Source: Rhizobium phaseoli (lineage in GTDB: Bacteria > Pseudomonadota > Alphaproteobacteria > Rhizobiales > Rhizobiaceae). From it: DNA of 64,000 nucleotides. A program made the position numbers and the translations under genes. The notes beneath the pieces are model-generated. The model ran no database searches and was not told the DNA's origin. It was given only the letters and a program-made list of their open reading frames with translations. Below, piece by piece: positions 35,235-44,377 of the stretch. Where the stretch lies: the NCBI RefSeq assembly GCF_003985125.1, contig NZ_ML133566.1, positions 186,001-250,000 of the forward strand, given 5' to 3'. Numbering within the stretch: position 1 is the first letter of the stretch; every line of letters begins with the position of its first letter.

Positions 35235-36626
35235 ATGGCCCTCTATCAGTTCATCGAAAGACCGACCCCCTTCAACACGAAGGGCGGTTCGACGCTGCCG
35301 ATCTTTGCCGTCACGCCCGCCCATATCGAGACCGGCACGATCGATCCGATCGCCCTCGACTGGGCGAAAAAGGCAGGCTACAAGGCCGAGAGCGGATCGC
35401 TGCTGCTGATCCCGACCGCCGAAGGCCATCTCGGCGGCGCGCTTTTCGGCCTCGGCACCAATCCATCCGAACAGCCTTATATCACCGGCAGACTCGCGCG
35501 TGCGCTGCCGGCCGGCGACTGGCACATCGAGACCGCGCCGCTGACGGCAAATCGCCTCGCCCTCGGCTTCGGGCTCGGCAGCTACCGTTTCGACCGCTAC
35601 AAATCGGAAAAATCTGCCGCCGCGACAATGCTCATTCCGAGCGATGCCGACGGCGCCGACATCAAGCGCCAGCTCGCCGGCGTCTTTCTCGCCCGCGATC
35701 TGATCAATACGCCGACCAACGACATGGGGCCGGATCAGCTCGAGGCGGCTTTCCGCGGTCTCGCCCAGCACTACAAGGCGGAAGTGTCGGTGATCACAGG
35801 TGACGAACTGCTTGAGCAAAATTTCCCGCTCGTCCATACCGTCGGCCGCGCCAGCGCCGATGCACCGCGCCTTCTCGAACTGCGCTGGGGCAAGAAGGGC
35901 CATCGCAAGGTGACGCTCGTCGGCAAGGGCGTCTGCTTCGATACCGGCGGTCTCGACATCAAGCCGGCCGCCTCGATGCTGCTGATGAAGAAGGATATGG
36001 GCGGCGCCGCCAATGTCATGGGGCTGGCCCTGATGATCATGGACGCCAAGCTGAAGGTCGATCTGCGTGTCATCGTCCCGGTCGTCGAAAACGCAATCTC
36101 CTCCAACGCCTTTCGCCCAGGGGACATTTATCGCAGCCGCAAGGGCCTCACCGTCCAGATCGACAATACCGACGCCGAAGGCCGCCTGATCCTGGCCGAT
36201 GCGCTGGCCTATGCCGACGAGGAGGAGCCCGAGCTCCTGATCGACATGGCGACGCTGACCGGTGCCGCTCGCGTTGCGCTGGGCCCGGATCTTCCGCCCT
36301 TCTTCACCGACGACGCCAATCTGGCGCATGACCTGACCGAAGCGAGCCTGGAAACGGACGATCCGATCTGGCGCCTGCCGCTCTATCCCGGTTACGAAAA
36401 GGACGTCGGCGCCAAATTCGCCGATCTCACCAACGCGCCGGCCGGCGGCATGGCGGGGGCGATCACCGCCGCGCTTTTCCTCAAGCGTTTCGTCAGCAAG
36501 GCGAAGAGCTGGGCGCATTTCGACATTTACGGTTGGGCCCAGTCTGAACGGCCGCATTCGCCGGGTGGCGGCGAAGCCCAGGCGATCCGCGCGCTGTTTC
36601 ATCATATCCGCACGGGCTTGCGCTAG
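35235..36626 (+). CDS. Leucyl aminopeptidase family M17 (PepA/PepB)
   Basis: A 463-residue cytoplasmic two-metal aminopeptidase that trims N-terminal residues from peptides. Metal and catalytic motifs are intact: VGKGVCFDTGGLDIKP (about residues 231-246), KKDMGGAANV (about 253) and the signature NTDAEGRL (about 312). The C-terminal AGGMAGAITAALFLKRFV and WAHFDIYGWA are family-typical. It is shorter than E. coli PepA and closer to PepB-like proteins. ATG at 35235 follows AAGGA. The TAG stop is also the first bases of repeat copy C. Confidence 0.92.
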   Translation: MALYQFIERPTPFNTKGGSTLPIFAVTPAHIETGTIDPIALDWAKKAGYKAESGSLLLIPTAEGHLGGALFGLGTNPSEQPYITGRLARALPAGDWHIETAPLTANRLALGFGLGSYRFDRYKSEKSAAATMLIPSDADGADIKRQLAGVFLARDLINTPTNDMGPDQLEAAFRGLAQHYKAEVSVITGDELLEQNFPLVHTVGRASADAPRLLELRWGKKGHRKVTLVGKGVCFDTGGLDIKPAASMLLMKKDMGGAANVMGLALMIMDAKLKVDLRVIVPVVENAISSNAFRPGDIYRSRKGLTVQIDNTDAEGRLILADALAYADEEEPELLIDMATLTGAARVALGPDLPPFFTDDANLAHDLTEASLETDDPIWRLPLYPGYEKDVGAKFADLTNAPAGGMAGAITAALFLKRFVSKAKSWAHFDIYGWAQSERPHSPGGGEAQAIRALFHHIRTGLR

Positions 36627-36712
36627 AGCATGATGCCGACAAGTGTAAGCGGTTTTCGGACGACATCATGCTCTAACTCTTTAATTTAGAACAGGATTCA
36701 TCCTGTTCTAAG
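36624..36712. repeat. Mosaic palindromic intergenic repeat, copy C (RIME-like), inverted
   Basis: It is the reverse orientation of copies A and B: TAGAGCATGATGCCGACAAG first, CGACATCATGCTCTAA next, then AGAACAGGATTCATCCTGTTCTAA as a tight second palindrome. It begins inside the stop codon of the aminopeptidase gene and may act as its 3' hairpin. Confidence 0.75.
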
Positions 36713-36862
36713 GCACGCCGGCCGAACCGCGCCGGCGGTGGGGCGGAGGGCGATCGTTAAAATTTTATTCACCCTGCCGGACGGCAATTGCCGGCGGCCC
36801 TTGCATGTCCATGGCAACTGCCGGAAAATGAAACGCTAGCGTAACGATTTTCCGGAGGGGCC

Positions 36863-37213
36863 GTGCCGATCGAACTGACCGCCTCGCAGGCGCTGGGGCT
36901 CTGGCATGGCGTGGCGCTCGATCAGGTGCGTCTTGACGATCGCGATTTGACGTTGCGCCAGATGGCGATCCTGCTGCATATTTACCTGGTGCCGCCGCCT
37001 CACACCGTGCGCGGGCTGGCCGCGACGCTCGGTGTCACCAAGCCGGTCATTACCCGCGCCCTGGACACGATGGGCGAGATGGGCCTGGTCGATCGTGTGC
37101 GCGACGATGCCGATCGGCGCAACGTCATCATCAAGCGTACCGTCGGCGGCGCGCTTTACCTGGAAAAGCTTGGCGATCTCGTCCGTGATCAGGGTCGGCG
37201 CCTGCCGATCTGA
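36863..37213 (+). CDS. MarR-family transcriptional regulator
   Basis: A 116-residue winged-helix regulator. The recognition region TVRGLAATLGVTKPVITRALDTMGEMGLV (about residues 52-80, described here as helix-turn-helix with TKPVITRALD as the recognition helix) is followed by the wing RVRDDADRRNVIIKRT, a MarR hallmark. It is slightly shorter than typical MarR proteins and lacks a long C-terminal dimer helix. The GTG start at 36863 lies close behind GGAGGGG. It sits 24 bases ahead of the NlpC/P60 gene and may regulate it; the ligand is unknown. Confidence 0.82.
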   Translation: MPIELTASQALGLWHGVALDQVRLDDRDLTLRQMAILLHIYLVPPPHTVRGLAATLGVTKPVITRALDTMGEMGLVDRVRDDADRRNVIIKRTVGGALYLEKLGDLVRDQGRRLPI

Positions 37214-37237
37214 AAGGGCGATCTGAAAGGAATGGGA

Positions 37238-38095
37238 ATGACGATGTTCGACCGCCGCCTGCATGCCTATAGGCCCGATCTCGCGGAAGCAGACCTCGAA
37301 GGCAAGGTGGAGGCGTCGCGTTTTGTCCAAGGCACGCCGGCACGCGTCGCCGTTCCCGTCATTGGCTTGCGCCCTGCGCCGGAATTGGCGCGCGGCATCG
37401 ATACGGAACTGCTCCTTGGCGAGCAGGTGACGGTTTTCGATCGCGCCGACGGCTGGTGCTGGGTGAAAGCCGCATCGGACGGTTATGTCGGCTATGTCAC
37501 CGCAGACGCGCTCTCGCAAATTGATCCGGCGCCGACCCATATCGTCACCGCGCCGCGCACCTTCCTCTATCCGGAGCCCGAGCTGCGCAAGCCGCACCAG
37601 ACGACGCTTTCGATGGGAAGCCGCATTCACGTCGCCCGCGAGGCGGAAGCGCGGGGCAATCATTATGTCGTGCTCGAGGATGGAACTGCGATCTTCGCAA
37701 GACACGTCCAGCCGATCGGCGCTCTCGATGGTGCCGATTATGTCGAGATCGCCGGACGATTCCTGGAGACGCCCTATCTCTGGGGCGGACGCTCCGGTCT
37801 CGGCATCGATTGTTCCGGCCTCGTCCAGCTTGCAATGCTGATGACCAGCCGACAGGCGCCGCGTGATACCGACATGCAGGCAGCCGGCCTCGGCGAAGCG
37901 ATCGACCGTTCTGAAATCCGTCGCGGCGATCTGGTGTTCTGGAAGGGCCATGTGGCGATTTTCGAGGATCCGCAGACCATCCTTCATGCCAATGGTCACA
38001 GCATGACGGTGGCGCGGGAGAATTTCGAGGCTGCCGTCGCGCGCATCGGCTCGCTCTACCAACAGCCTACCGGCTATCGCCGCCCATTCAAGTGA
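37238..38095 (+). CDS. NlpC/P60-family peptidoglycan hydrolase with SH3-like N-terminal part
   Basis: A 285-residue cysteine peptidase predicted to cut muropeptides (gamma-D-Glu to diamino acid bonds). The first 150 residues hold bacterial SH3-like segments (DGWCWVKAASDGYVGYVTADAL and a related second block with NHYVVLEDG). The catalytic domain has Cys in LGIDCSGLVQLA (about residue 191), His in WKGHVAIF (about 242) and a downstream polar HANGHSM. No signal peptide is visible, as in many rhizobial homologues of this type. ATG at 37238 is preferred for spacing from AAAGG. Its last 8 bases overlap the end of the convergent amidase gene. Confidence 0.87.
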   Translation: MTMFDRRLHAYRPDLAEADLEGKVEASRFVQGTPARVAVPVIGLRPAPELARGIDTELLLGEQVTVFDRADGWCWVKAASDGYVGYVTADALSQIDPAPTHIVTAPRTFLYPEPELRKPHQTTLSMGSRIHVAREAEARGNHYVVLEDGTAIFARHVQPIGALDGADYVEIAGRFLETPYLWGGRSGLGIDCSGLVQLAMLMTSRQAPRDTDMQAAGLGEAIDRSEIRRGDLVFWKGHVAIFEDPQTILHANGHSMTVARENFEAAVARIGSLYQQPTGYRRPFK

Positions 38096-39515
38096 CCGGT
38101 GGCCGCGGCCAGGCGCTCACGCCGCCCGTCCAATCTTCGAAGGCTTTCGACAGTCTCAGGACCCGCATGTCGTCGAAGCGTGGCCCGACGATCTGCAGGC
38201 CGATCGGCATGCCCGACCGAGAGAAGCCGCAATTGATCGAGGCGGCCGGCTGTTCCGACATGTTCCACGGCACGGTGAAGGCGATATGTTCGAACGGCCT
38301 TGCCGGATCGTTGGTCGGCGATGCCCATTCGGCCGGATAGGAAATGATCGGGTTGGTTGGCGAGAGCAGCGCGTCGATCGTCGTGAACAGCCGTCCGCAG
38401 CTCCGGCGCATTTCGATCGTCTGGTTGAAGCCTCTGACCGCATCGACGCCGCTGACTTCGGCGCCGGCCTTTGCCCAATCGCCTATATAGGGCAGGATAC
38501 TGTCGCGCCGCTCTTCATCCAGGCCAGCGATATCGCTCCACAGGCGGGCGCGCCAGAAGCTGTCGAGCCCGTCAAGCATGGCGCGCGTCAGCACCGGCTG
38601 GACGGATATGATGGTGGCGCCGGCCTTCTCGAAGCTTCGTGCCGCGGCTTCGACCGCGTCCCTGATTTCGTCATCCACCGCAAGCCCGCAGCCGGCATCG
38701 AGCATCAGACCGATCTTCATGCCTGCCATGTCGATTTCGAGATCCATCCAGTTGAAATCGTTCGGCGGCAGGCTGGTGCCGTCGCGCCAGTCCGGCCGTG
38801 CCAGCGTCGCCATGGAAAAGGCCGCATCCTCGACCCTGCGCGTCATCGGGCCGAGGCAGCGCCCGACATAATAGGGATCGGCCGGGATGCGCCCGTGGCT
38901 TGGCTTGAAGCCGAAGATGCCGGTCCAGCCGGCGGGCAGGCGCACCGAGCCGCCGATATCCGTGCCGATATGCAGCGGCCCGTAGCCGGCCGCCGCGGCG
39001 CCGGCAGCCCCGGCGCTCGATCCGCCGGGATTCTGTGTGATGTTCCAGGGATTGCGGCTGAGAGCATGGAAGCTCGAAAGGCCGGAGGAAAGCATGCCGT
39101 AATCGGGGCAGGTGGTCTTGGCGAAGATCACCGCGCCATCCTCGCGCAGCCGGGCGGCGGCCGGCGCATCGGCTTCCGCCGGTTTCAGCTCCACCGCCTT
39201 GGTCCCGAACGGCACCGGCTGGCCCTTCGTGGCGATCAATTCCTTCAGCGTCACCGGAATACCGTCGAGCGCGCCGAGCGGCCGTCCCTTCGCCCACCGC
39301 GCCGTCGATGCTTTCGCCTGCGCCCGCGCCGCTTCCGGATCGTAGAGGTAGAGCGCTGAAATCGACGGCTCCCAGGCGGCGATATGGTCTTCGAGGGCGA
39401 GCCAGTAGTCGAGCGGTGAAAGGCTTCTATCGGCGAAGCGCCGTCTGAGCGCGCGGATAGTCAGATTGATGTTGCCCGTCGCCGCGGTCATGGGCTTTTC
39501 GTTCCGGGAGGACAT
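38088..39515 (-). CDS. Amidase (amidase signature family)
   Basis: A 475-residue hydrolase of the amidase signature family (GatA, urea amidolyase and fatty-amide hydrolase relatives). The Ser-Ser-Lys triad can be placed: Lys in TLKELIATKG (about residue 80), the Ser-rich loop NPGGSSAGAAGAAAAG (about 155) and the nucleophile Ser in GTDIGGSVRLPAG (about 182). The substrate is not predictable, and there are no gatB/gatC genes nearby. The ATG at 39515 overlaps the upstream permease stop (TGATG), tying it to the peptide-importer operon. A second ATG at 39491 is possible. It may release ammonia or amino acids from imported amides. Confidence 0.88.
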   Translation of the reverse strand: MSSRNEKPMTAATGNINLTIRALRRRFADRSLSPLDYWLALEDHIAAWEPSISALYLYDPEAARAQAKASTARWAKGRPLGALDGIPVTLKELIATKGQPVPFGTKAVELKPAEADAPAAARLREDGAVIFAKTTCPDYGMLSSGLSSFHALSRNPWNITQNPGGSSAGAAGAAAAGYGPLHIGTDIGGSVRLPAGWTGIFGFKPSHGRIPADPYYVGRCLGPMTRRVEDAAFSMATLARPDWRDGTSLPPNDFNWMDLEIDMAGMKIGLMLDAGCGLAVDDEIRDAVEAAARSFEKAGATIISVQPVLTRAMLDGLDSFWRARLWSDIAGLDEERRDSILPYIGDWAKAGAEVSGVDAVRGFNQTIEMRRSCGRLFTTIDALLSPTNPIISYPAEWASPTNDPARPFEHIAFTVPWNMSEQPAASINCGFSRSGMPIGLQIVGPRFDDMRVLRLSKAFEDWTGGVSAWPRPPVT

Positions 39516-40378
39516 CAGTGGCTTGCCTCGCGTGGATCGAGAAGATCGCGCAAGCCGTCGCCGAGCATGTTGAAGCCGAGGACAGCAAGCGCGATGGCAA
39601 GGCCAGGCAGAATTGCCAGCCAGGGGGCCAGCGCCAGATAGGTTTGCGCATCGGCGAGCATCCGGCCCCATGTCGGCGCTGGTGGCGCCATGCCGAGTCC
39701 GAGAAAGCTGAGACCGGCTTCGGTCAGGATCGCCAGCCCGAGTTGGATCGCCCCATGCACGATGATCTGGCTGATGATATTCGGCAGCACATGGCGCAGC
39801 GAAATGGTCAGGCGCGTATTGCCGATCGCGCGTGCCGCCGTCACATAATCGCGGCTCCAGGCCTGCAGCGAAGTCGTCAGCGTCACCCGCGCAAAGACCG
39901 GGATCATGAAGACGGCGATTGCGGCGATCGCAGTGAACCGGCCCGGACCGAGAAAGGCGCCGAGCATCATGGCCGACAAGATCGGCGGCAAGGCAAAGAT
40001 AACGTCGCAGACGCGCATCAGCAGCGCTTCGAACGGGCCGCGGATTGCTGCCGCCGAAACGCCGCCGATCGAACCGAGCGTCCCGCCGATCGCAACCGCG
40101 GTGATGGCGATCGACAGCGAATTCCAGCATCCCGCCATCAGCATCGACAGCACGTCGCGGCCGAACTGGTCGGTGCCGAGCAGGCCGAAGGCGAGCGGTG
40201 GCTGCAGTTTGTGGATGATCTGCATCTTTTCAGGCGGCAGCGGCGTCCAGATGAGCGACAGCAGCGCAACGGCGATCAGCAGCCCGACGATGACGGCGCC
40301 CGAGATCAAGTTCCTTCGCCGGCTAAGCCTGAAAGGCCGGCGGCCGCTTGACATGGCGGTGGCTACGATCGGCACCAT
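39515..40378 (-). CDS. Dipeptide/oligopeptide-type ABC transporter permease, DppC-like
   Basis: A 287-residue inner-membrane permease. It has an N-terminal cytoplasmic tail with a basic patch (RPFRLSRRRNL), a first helix near residues 24-45, and the binding-protein-dependent transport domain starting at LLGTDQFGRDVLSMLMAG (about 78). The ATPase-contact loop is YVTAARAIGNTRLTISLRHVLPN (about 180). The conserved EAGLSFLGLGMAPPAPTWG follows. ATG at 40378 lies 3 bases after the DppB-like stop. The matching ATPase genes are not in this operon. Confidence 0.92.
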   Translation of the reverse strand: MVPIVATAMSSGRRPFRLSRRRNLISGAVIVGLLIAVALLSLIWTPLPPEKMQIIHKLQPPLAFGLLGTDQFGRDVLSMLMAGCWNSLSIAITAVAIGGTLGSIGGVSAAAIRGPFEALLMRVCDVIFALPPILSAMMLGAFLGPGRFTAIAAIAVFMIPVFARVTLTTSLQAWSRDYVTAARAIGNTRLTISLRHVLPNIISQIIVHGAIQLGLAILTEAGLSFLGLGMAPPAPTWGRMLADAQTYLALAPWLAILPGLAIALAVLGFNMLGDGLRDLLDPREASH

Positions 40379-40380
40379 GG

Positions 40381-41328
40381 TCAGGCCGCCTTTCTCATCC
40401 TGGGATCGATCGCCAGATAGCAGAGATCGACGATGAAATTCACCACGATGACCAGGGCGGCGAAGAACAGCACGACATCCTGCATCACGATGATGTCGCG
40501 CTGGGAAAGCGCCTGCAGGGCAAGCCGCCCGAGACCGGGCAGGTTGAAGACGTTTTCCACCAGCACTGCGCCGGCGACCAAAAAGGTGAACTGGAGCCCG
40601 ATCATGGTGAGGATCGGGATCAGCGCGTTCGGCACGACGTGCCGCCACAGCACCGCGCTGCGCGAAAGCCCTTTGGCCACCGCGGTGCGGGCAAAATCCT
40701 CATGCATCGTCTCGAGCACGGCCGAACGCGCCACCCGCGTCAACACGCCCGCCTGCGGCATCGCCAGCGCGACCGCCGGCAGAACAAGCGCCTGCAACGC
40801 CGGCAGCAGACCGGCGCCCCAGCCCGGGAAACCGCCGGCCGGCATCAGCCTGAGCATCGTCGAAAACAGAATGATCAGCAGCAAGGCCACCCAGAAAGCG
40901 GGCATTGCGATGCTGATCTGTGAAAACAGCGCTGCGGCGATATCGAAGACACGGCCGCGGCGCGAGGCGGCGAGCACCCCAAGCGGCAGGGCGATCGCCA
41001 CCGAAAGTGCGATCGCCATCAACGCCAGCGGCAGCGTCACGGCCAGCCGTTCGACGATCAATCCCGCCACCGGGACGCCGTAGGTGTAGGATCGGCCGAG
41101 ATCGCCTGACAGCACGCCGGCCAGCCATTGCCCGTAACGCAGGACGAGCGGCTGGTCGAGGCCGAGATCATGCCGCAGCGCCGCTAAGGTCTCCGGGCTT
41201 GCCGACGTGCCGAGCAGGATCGAGGCGGGATCGCCGGGCAGCAGATCCATGATGGCGAAGATCAGCAGCGAGACGATGACAAGGGTGACGACAAGGCCGG
41301 CGAAGCGGCGGGCAAGGAGGGCGATCAT
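40381..41328 (-). CDS. Dipeptide/oligopeptide-type ABC transporter permease, DppB-like
   Basis: A 315-residue inner-membrane permease. The N-terminus MIALLARRFAGLVVTLVIV and the block MDLLPGDPASILLG (about residue 25) are typical of DppB/OppB. The ATPase-contact loop is RTAVAKGLSRSAVLWRHVVPNA near residue 215. About six helices are predicted. No strong ribosome-binding site distinguishes the ATG at 41328 from the GTG at 41337; the ATG is chosen because it begins right at the usual N-terminus. A palindromic repeat lies in the 343-base gap between it and the binding-protein gene. Confidence 0.91.
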   Translation of the reverse strand: MIALLARRFAGLVVTLVIVSLLIFAIMDLLPGDPASILLGTSASPETLAALRHDLGLDQPLVLRYGQWLAGVLSGDLGRSYTYGVPVAGLIVERLAVTLPLALMAIALSVAIALPLGVLAASRRGRVFDIAAALFSQISIAMPAFWVALLLIILFSTMLRLMPAGGFPGWGAGLLPALQALVLPAVALAMPQAGVLTRVARSAVLETMHEDFARTAVAKGLSRSAVLWRHVVPNALIPILTMIGLQFTFLVAGAVLVENVFNLPGLGRLALQALSQRDIIVMQDVVLFFAALVIVVNFIVDLCYLAIDPRMRKAA

Positions 41329-41409
41329 GTGGGCCACGCTGCCGAGGTGGCACGGCGGCTCTCCGATGTGCTGGCATTGGGTTTGGCAGGGAGGTCAACC
41401 CCACTCTCT

Positions 41410-41493
41410 GTCATCCTCGGCCTTGAGCCGAGGATCCATGTCGCGGCTGCTGGTGGATGCCGTGTGGATGCTCGGCTCAAGGCCGAGCATGAC
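41410..41493. repeat. Nested palindromic repeat (REP-like), copy 1
   Basis: GTCATCCTCGGCCTTGAGCC at 41410 mirrors GGCTCAAGGCCGAGCATGAC at 41474, and each half is itself a hairpin (CTCGGC-CTTGA-GCCGAG and CTCGGC-TCAAG-GCCGAG). The same design occurs at 58949-59033. It occupies the middle of the otherwise empty 41329-41671 gap. On the minus strand it could form a stable mRNA structure between the binding-protein and permease genes. Confidence 0.8.
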
Positions 41494-41671
41494 GGCGGGC
41501 GGGGTGGGTGGAAGGAGTCATCAAAGGCGCTGGCGCCAGGAAGGCCATCCGCCAGCGAAATCAAACCATGTCGGCCCCAGCTGAACGGACTTAGGGAGCC
41601 AAGATCGGCCAAATATATGTCGGATCTGTCCAAGGCCATCCCCTCTATCGCGTCCCCAACGGGCCCGGCGC

Positions 41672-43204
41672 TCACTCCTCCCAGGAAACCCCGGACAGCA
41701 CATTGGAAGGAATCGGCTCGTTCTCCCACAGCCCTTTCAGCCTCCTGTCCCAGACACCGAGTTTCGGCATGACGAAGAGGTAGAGCGCCGGCACGTCCTC
41801 GGCGAGAATCTTCTGTGCTTGCGCATAGATCGCGTTCTGCGCGGCGGGATCGGCCGTCTCCTGGACCTTCTTCATCAGCGCGTCGAAACCAGGGTTCTTG
41901 TAATTGAAATAATAGGGGTCGCGCGCATAGATGTCGATGTCGAGCGGCTCGGCATGGGCGACGATCGTCATGTCGAAGTTGCGGTCCTTCATGATGTCCT
42001 GGACCCATTTCGCCGGAAACTCGGTCGGCTCGATATTCATCGTCACACCGATCTCGGCAAACATCGCCTGCATCACCTGAGCGCTGCGCGGCGCGTAAGC
42101 CATCTGCGGCGATTTGATCGCGAAGGTGAAGCCGTTGGGATAGCCGGCTTCGGCCAGCAGCGCCTTGGCCTTCTCGACGTCATAGGGCAGCACGCCGGTC
42201 GTGTCCTCATAGCCCGGATCGTTCGGCGTGTAGTGGCTGCCGATCGGCGTGCCGAGGCCCGACCACGCGCCGTCGATCACCGTCTTGCGGTCGATTGCCA
42301 TCATTAGCGCCTGGCGCACGCGCTTGTCGTCGAAAGGCTTCTTGGCATTGTTCATGCCGGCGACGACCTTGAGCTCGGTATTGCCGATCCTGGTCACGAG
42401 CCTGGCATCGCCGTCGAACGAACTCATCAGCTCGGGTGCGGCAAATTCCGGAAAAGCGTCGAGATCGCCGGATTTCAGCGCGGCGGCCTGCGCCTGTGGA
42501 TCGGCGATGAAGCGGAAGGTCACCTTGTCGAGCTTGGCGGCCGCATCCTTGTTCCAGTAGTCGGCATTCCTGGCGAGTTCGACCCTGTCGCCCTTTGCCC
42601 AGCTGACGAATTTGAAGGGGCCGGTGCCGACCGGCGTTACCTTGTCGTCGGCAGCGGTTTTCGGCGCGACCATCACTGAAGCCGGCCAGCCGAGCCAGTA
42701 GATCAAGCTGCCGGTCGGCGCCGACAGATGCAGCACCAGCGTTTCCGCATCGGGCGTATCGATCGAGGCGATCGACGCGAAGAAGCGCTTCTGCGGATTG
42801 ACCGAATCCGCGCCGCGAGCGCGGTCGAGCGAAAACTTGGCGCTGGCGGCGTCGAAAGCCTCGCCGTCGTGGAATTTGACGCCGGTCTGCAGCTTGAATG
42901 TATAGGTCAGGCCATCGGGCGAGACCTCCCAGCTTTTCGCAAGCTGCGGCTGGACCTTGCCGGTCTGGTCGATCCTCACCAGTCCCTCGAACACGTTCTG
43001 CCAGGTGACCTGGCCGATGGCGACAGGTGCGGCGATTGTCGGGTCGAGGCCGGTCGGCTCGACGCTCATGCCAAGCTTGAGGCTGGTGTTCGCCGCTTCC
43101 GCCGGCGTCATCGCCGTCACCACGAGACCGGCTGATAGCGCAGCGCCGAGGGAAAGCCGCCGGACGAAACGTGCCGACGGCGCAAACGAAACCTTATTCA
43201 TCAT
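41672..43204 (-). CDS. Peptide-type ABC transporter substrate-binding protein (SBP_bac_5)
   Basis: A 510-residue periplasmic binding protein for peptides, opines or related solutes. The signal peptide covers about residues 1-37 (RRLSLGAALSAGLVVTAMTPAEA). The mature start LKLGMSVEPTGLDPTIAAP and the block SWEVSPDGLTYTFKLQTGVKFHDGE (family-5 signature region, about residues 87-111, with Asp-Gly-Leu-Thr-Tyr) are diagnostic. Three ATG codons cluster at 43201-43210; 43204 has the best spacing from GGTGGA. It is followed by two permeases and an amidase and preceded by a P1 peptidase. The ligand is unknown. Confidence 0.92.
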   Translation of the reverse strand: MMNKVSFAPSARFVRRLSLGAALSAGLVVTAMTPAEAANTSLKLGMSVEPTGLDPTIAAPVAIGQVTWQNVFEGLVRIDQTGKVQPQLAKSWEVSPDGLTYTFKLQTGVKFHDGEAFDAASAKFSLDRARGADSVNPQKRFFASIASIDTPDAETLVLHLSAPTGSLIYWLGWPASVMVAPKTAADDKVTPVGTGPFKFVSWAKGDRVELARNADYWNKDAAAKLDKVTFRFIADPQAQAAALKSGDLDAFPEFAAPELMSSFDGDARLVTRIGNTELKVVAGMNNAKKPFDDKRVRQALMMAIDRKTVIDGAWSGLGTPIGSHYTPNDPGYEDTTGVLPYDVEKAKALLAEAGYPNGFTFAIKSPQMAYAPRSAQVMQAMFAEIGVTMNIEPTEFPAKWVQDIMKDRNFDMTIVAHAEPLDIDIYARDPYYFNYKNPGFDALMKKVQETADPAAQNAIYAQAQKILAEDVPALYLFVMPKLGVWDRRLKGLWENEPIPSNVLSGVSWEE

Positions 43205-43331
43205 GCCCATTCCACCAGGTTGCGACCTAAAACGTGCGGCGATCTTCAGATCGGCCTGCCGCGCTTCCGGTCTTTGTTTTCCGCATGTCCTCGACGCAAA
43301 CGCTGCACACTTGCGGGACATGTTTATTCAA

Positions 43332-44369
43332 TCAATGACCGTCAGGATAGCGGTCGCGCCACGCCTTCTGCGCGCCTTCGGCCGGAAGGGCGCTCGCCTC
43401 GTAGACACCACGGGCGATCGCCCGCGCCATCACGATGGTGGCGAGGTGGCAAAGCTCCATCAGGCTTGCCATGTCGTCTCGTCGATGCCGGCCGGTCGAG
43501 GCGGCAAAGACGGTGTCGCCGTCGAGCGGCAGGTGTGCCGGCAAGAGTGCCCGGGCAAAGCCGTCATGGCCGGCCAGCGAAAGCCGGTGCGCCTCCGCCT
43601 TCGTCAGCTGCGCGTCGGTCACCACCGCACCGATCGTCGTCGCCGGCGTGTTCATCCCCTTGAGCCGCATCCGGTGGTCGGAGACCGCAGGCATGCCGAG
43701 CCCGCCGAATTCGCCGTCCTTCTCGAAGGGTGCTGCCCAGAAATGCGGCCCGTCGCCGATCGTTGCGGAGCCGAGCGCATTGACGGCGACAACAGCCGCG
43801 ATGCAGTGCCCGGCGCTGCTGACGGCGCTGGCCGAGCCGAGCCCGCCCTTGAAGGTGGCCGTCGTCGCTCCCGTCCCGGCGCCGGCGGTGCCGAGCGCGA
43901 ATGCGCCCTTGGCGGCAGTCTTCAACGCCGCATAGCCCATGTCGCGATAGGGTGAATGGAGCCCCCAATCCTTGTTCCCGCCATTCAGCAGGTCCATCAG
44001 GATCGCCTGCGGCACGATCGGGATGCGCACCGAACCCACGGCAAAACCGCGGCCGACCTCGCGCAATCCCGCCTGCACGCCACCGGCGGCATCAAGTCCG
44101 AACGCCGAGCCGCCGGAAAGTACGAAGGCATCCACGGCGCTGACGGTCATCGATGGGTCGAGCAGGCCGGTATCGCGCCCACCCGGCGCGCCGCCGAGCA
44201 CGGTACCCGATGCGACGGCCGGCTCGTCGAAGACGATGACCGTAACGCCAGAACCGAGGGCGAGGTCGGTCGCATGGCCGACGGCGACGCCGTCAATATC
44301 GGTAATCAGGTTGAGGAGGTCGGGCAAGGGCGGATCCTTGTGCACGAAGGGCCGCCGATAGGACTGCAA
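43332..44369 (-). CDS. P1-family (DmpA-like) aminopeptidase
   Basis: A 345-residue member of the DmpA/L-aminopeptidase D-esterase family (MEROPS S58), enzymes that remove N-terminal residues including D- or beta-amino acids. They are often made as a precursor that cuts itself. Family features are NLITDIDGVAVGHATD (about residues 20-35), SGGSAFGLDAAGGV (about 85-98), and the glycine-rich TGATTATFKGGLGSASAVS (about 167), the region of self-cleavage in relatives; the exact site is not assigned. No signal peptide is seen. It lies 127 bases upstream of the binding-protein gene and may process the peptides that importer brings in. Confidence 0.85.
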   Translation of the reverse strand: MQSYRRPFVHKDPPLPDLLNLITDIDGVAVGHATDLALGSGVTVIVFDEPAVASGTVLGGAPGGRDTGLLDPSMTVSAVDAFVLSGGSAFGLDAAGGVQAGLREVGRGFAVGSVRIPIVPQAILMDLLNGGNKDWGLHSPYRDMGYAALKTAAKGAFALGTAGAGTGATTATFKGGLGSASAVSSAGHCIAAVVAVNALGSATIGDGPHFWAAPFEKDGEFGGLGMPAVSDHRMRLKGMNTPATTIGAVVTDAQLTKAEAHRLSLAGHDGFARALLPAHLPLDGDTVFAASTGRHRRDDMASLMELCHLATIVMARAIARGVYEASALPAEGAQKAWRDRYPDGH

Positions 44370-44377
44370 TTGTCCTC

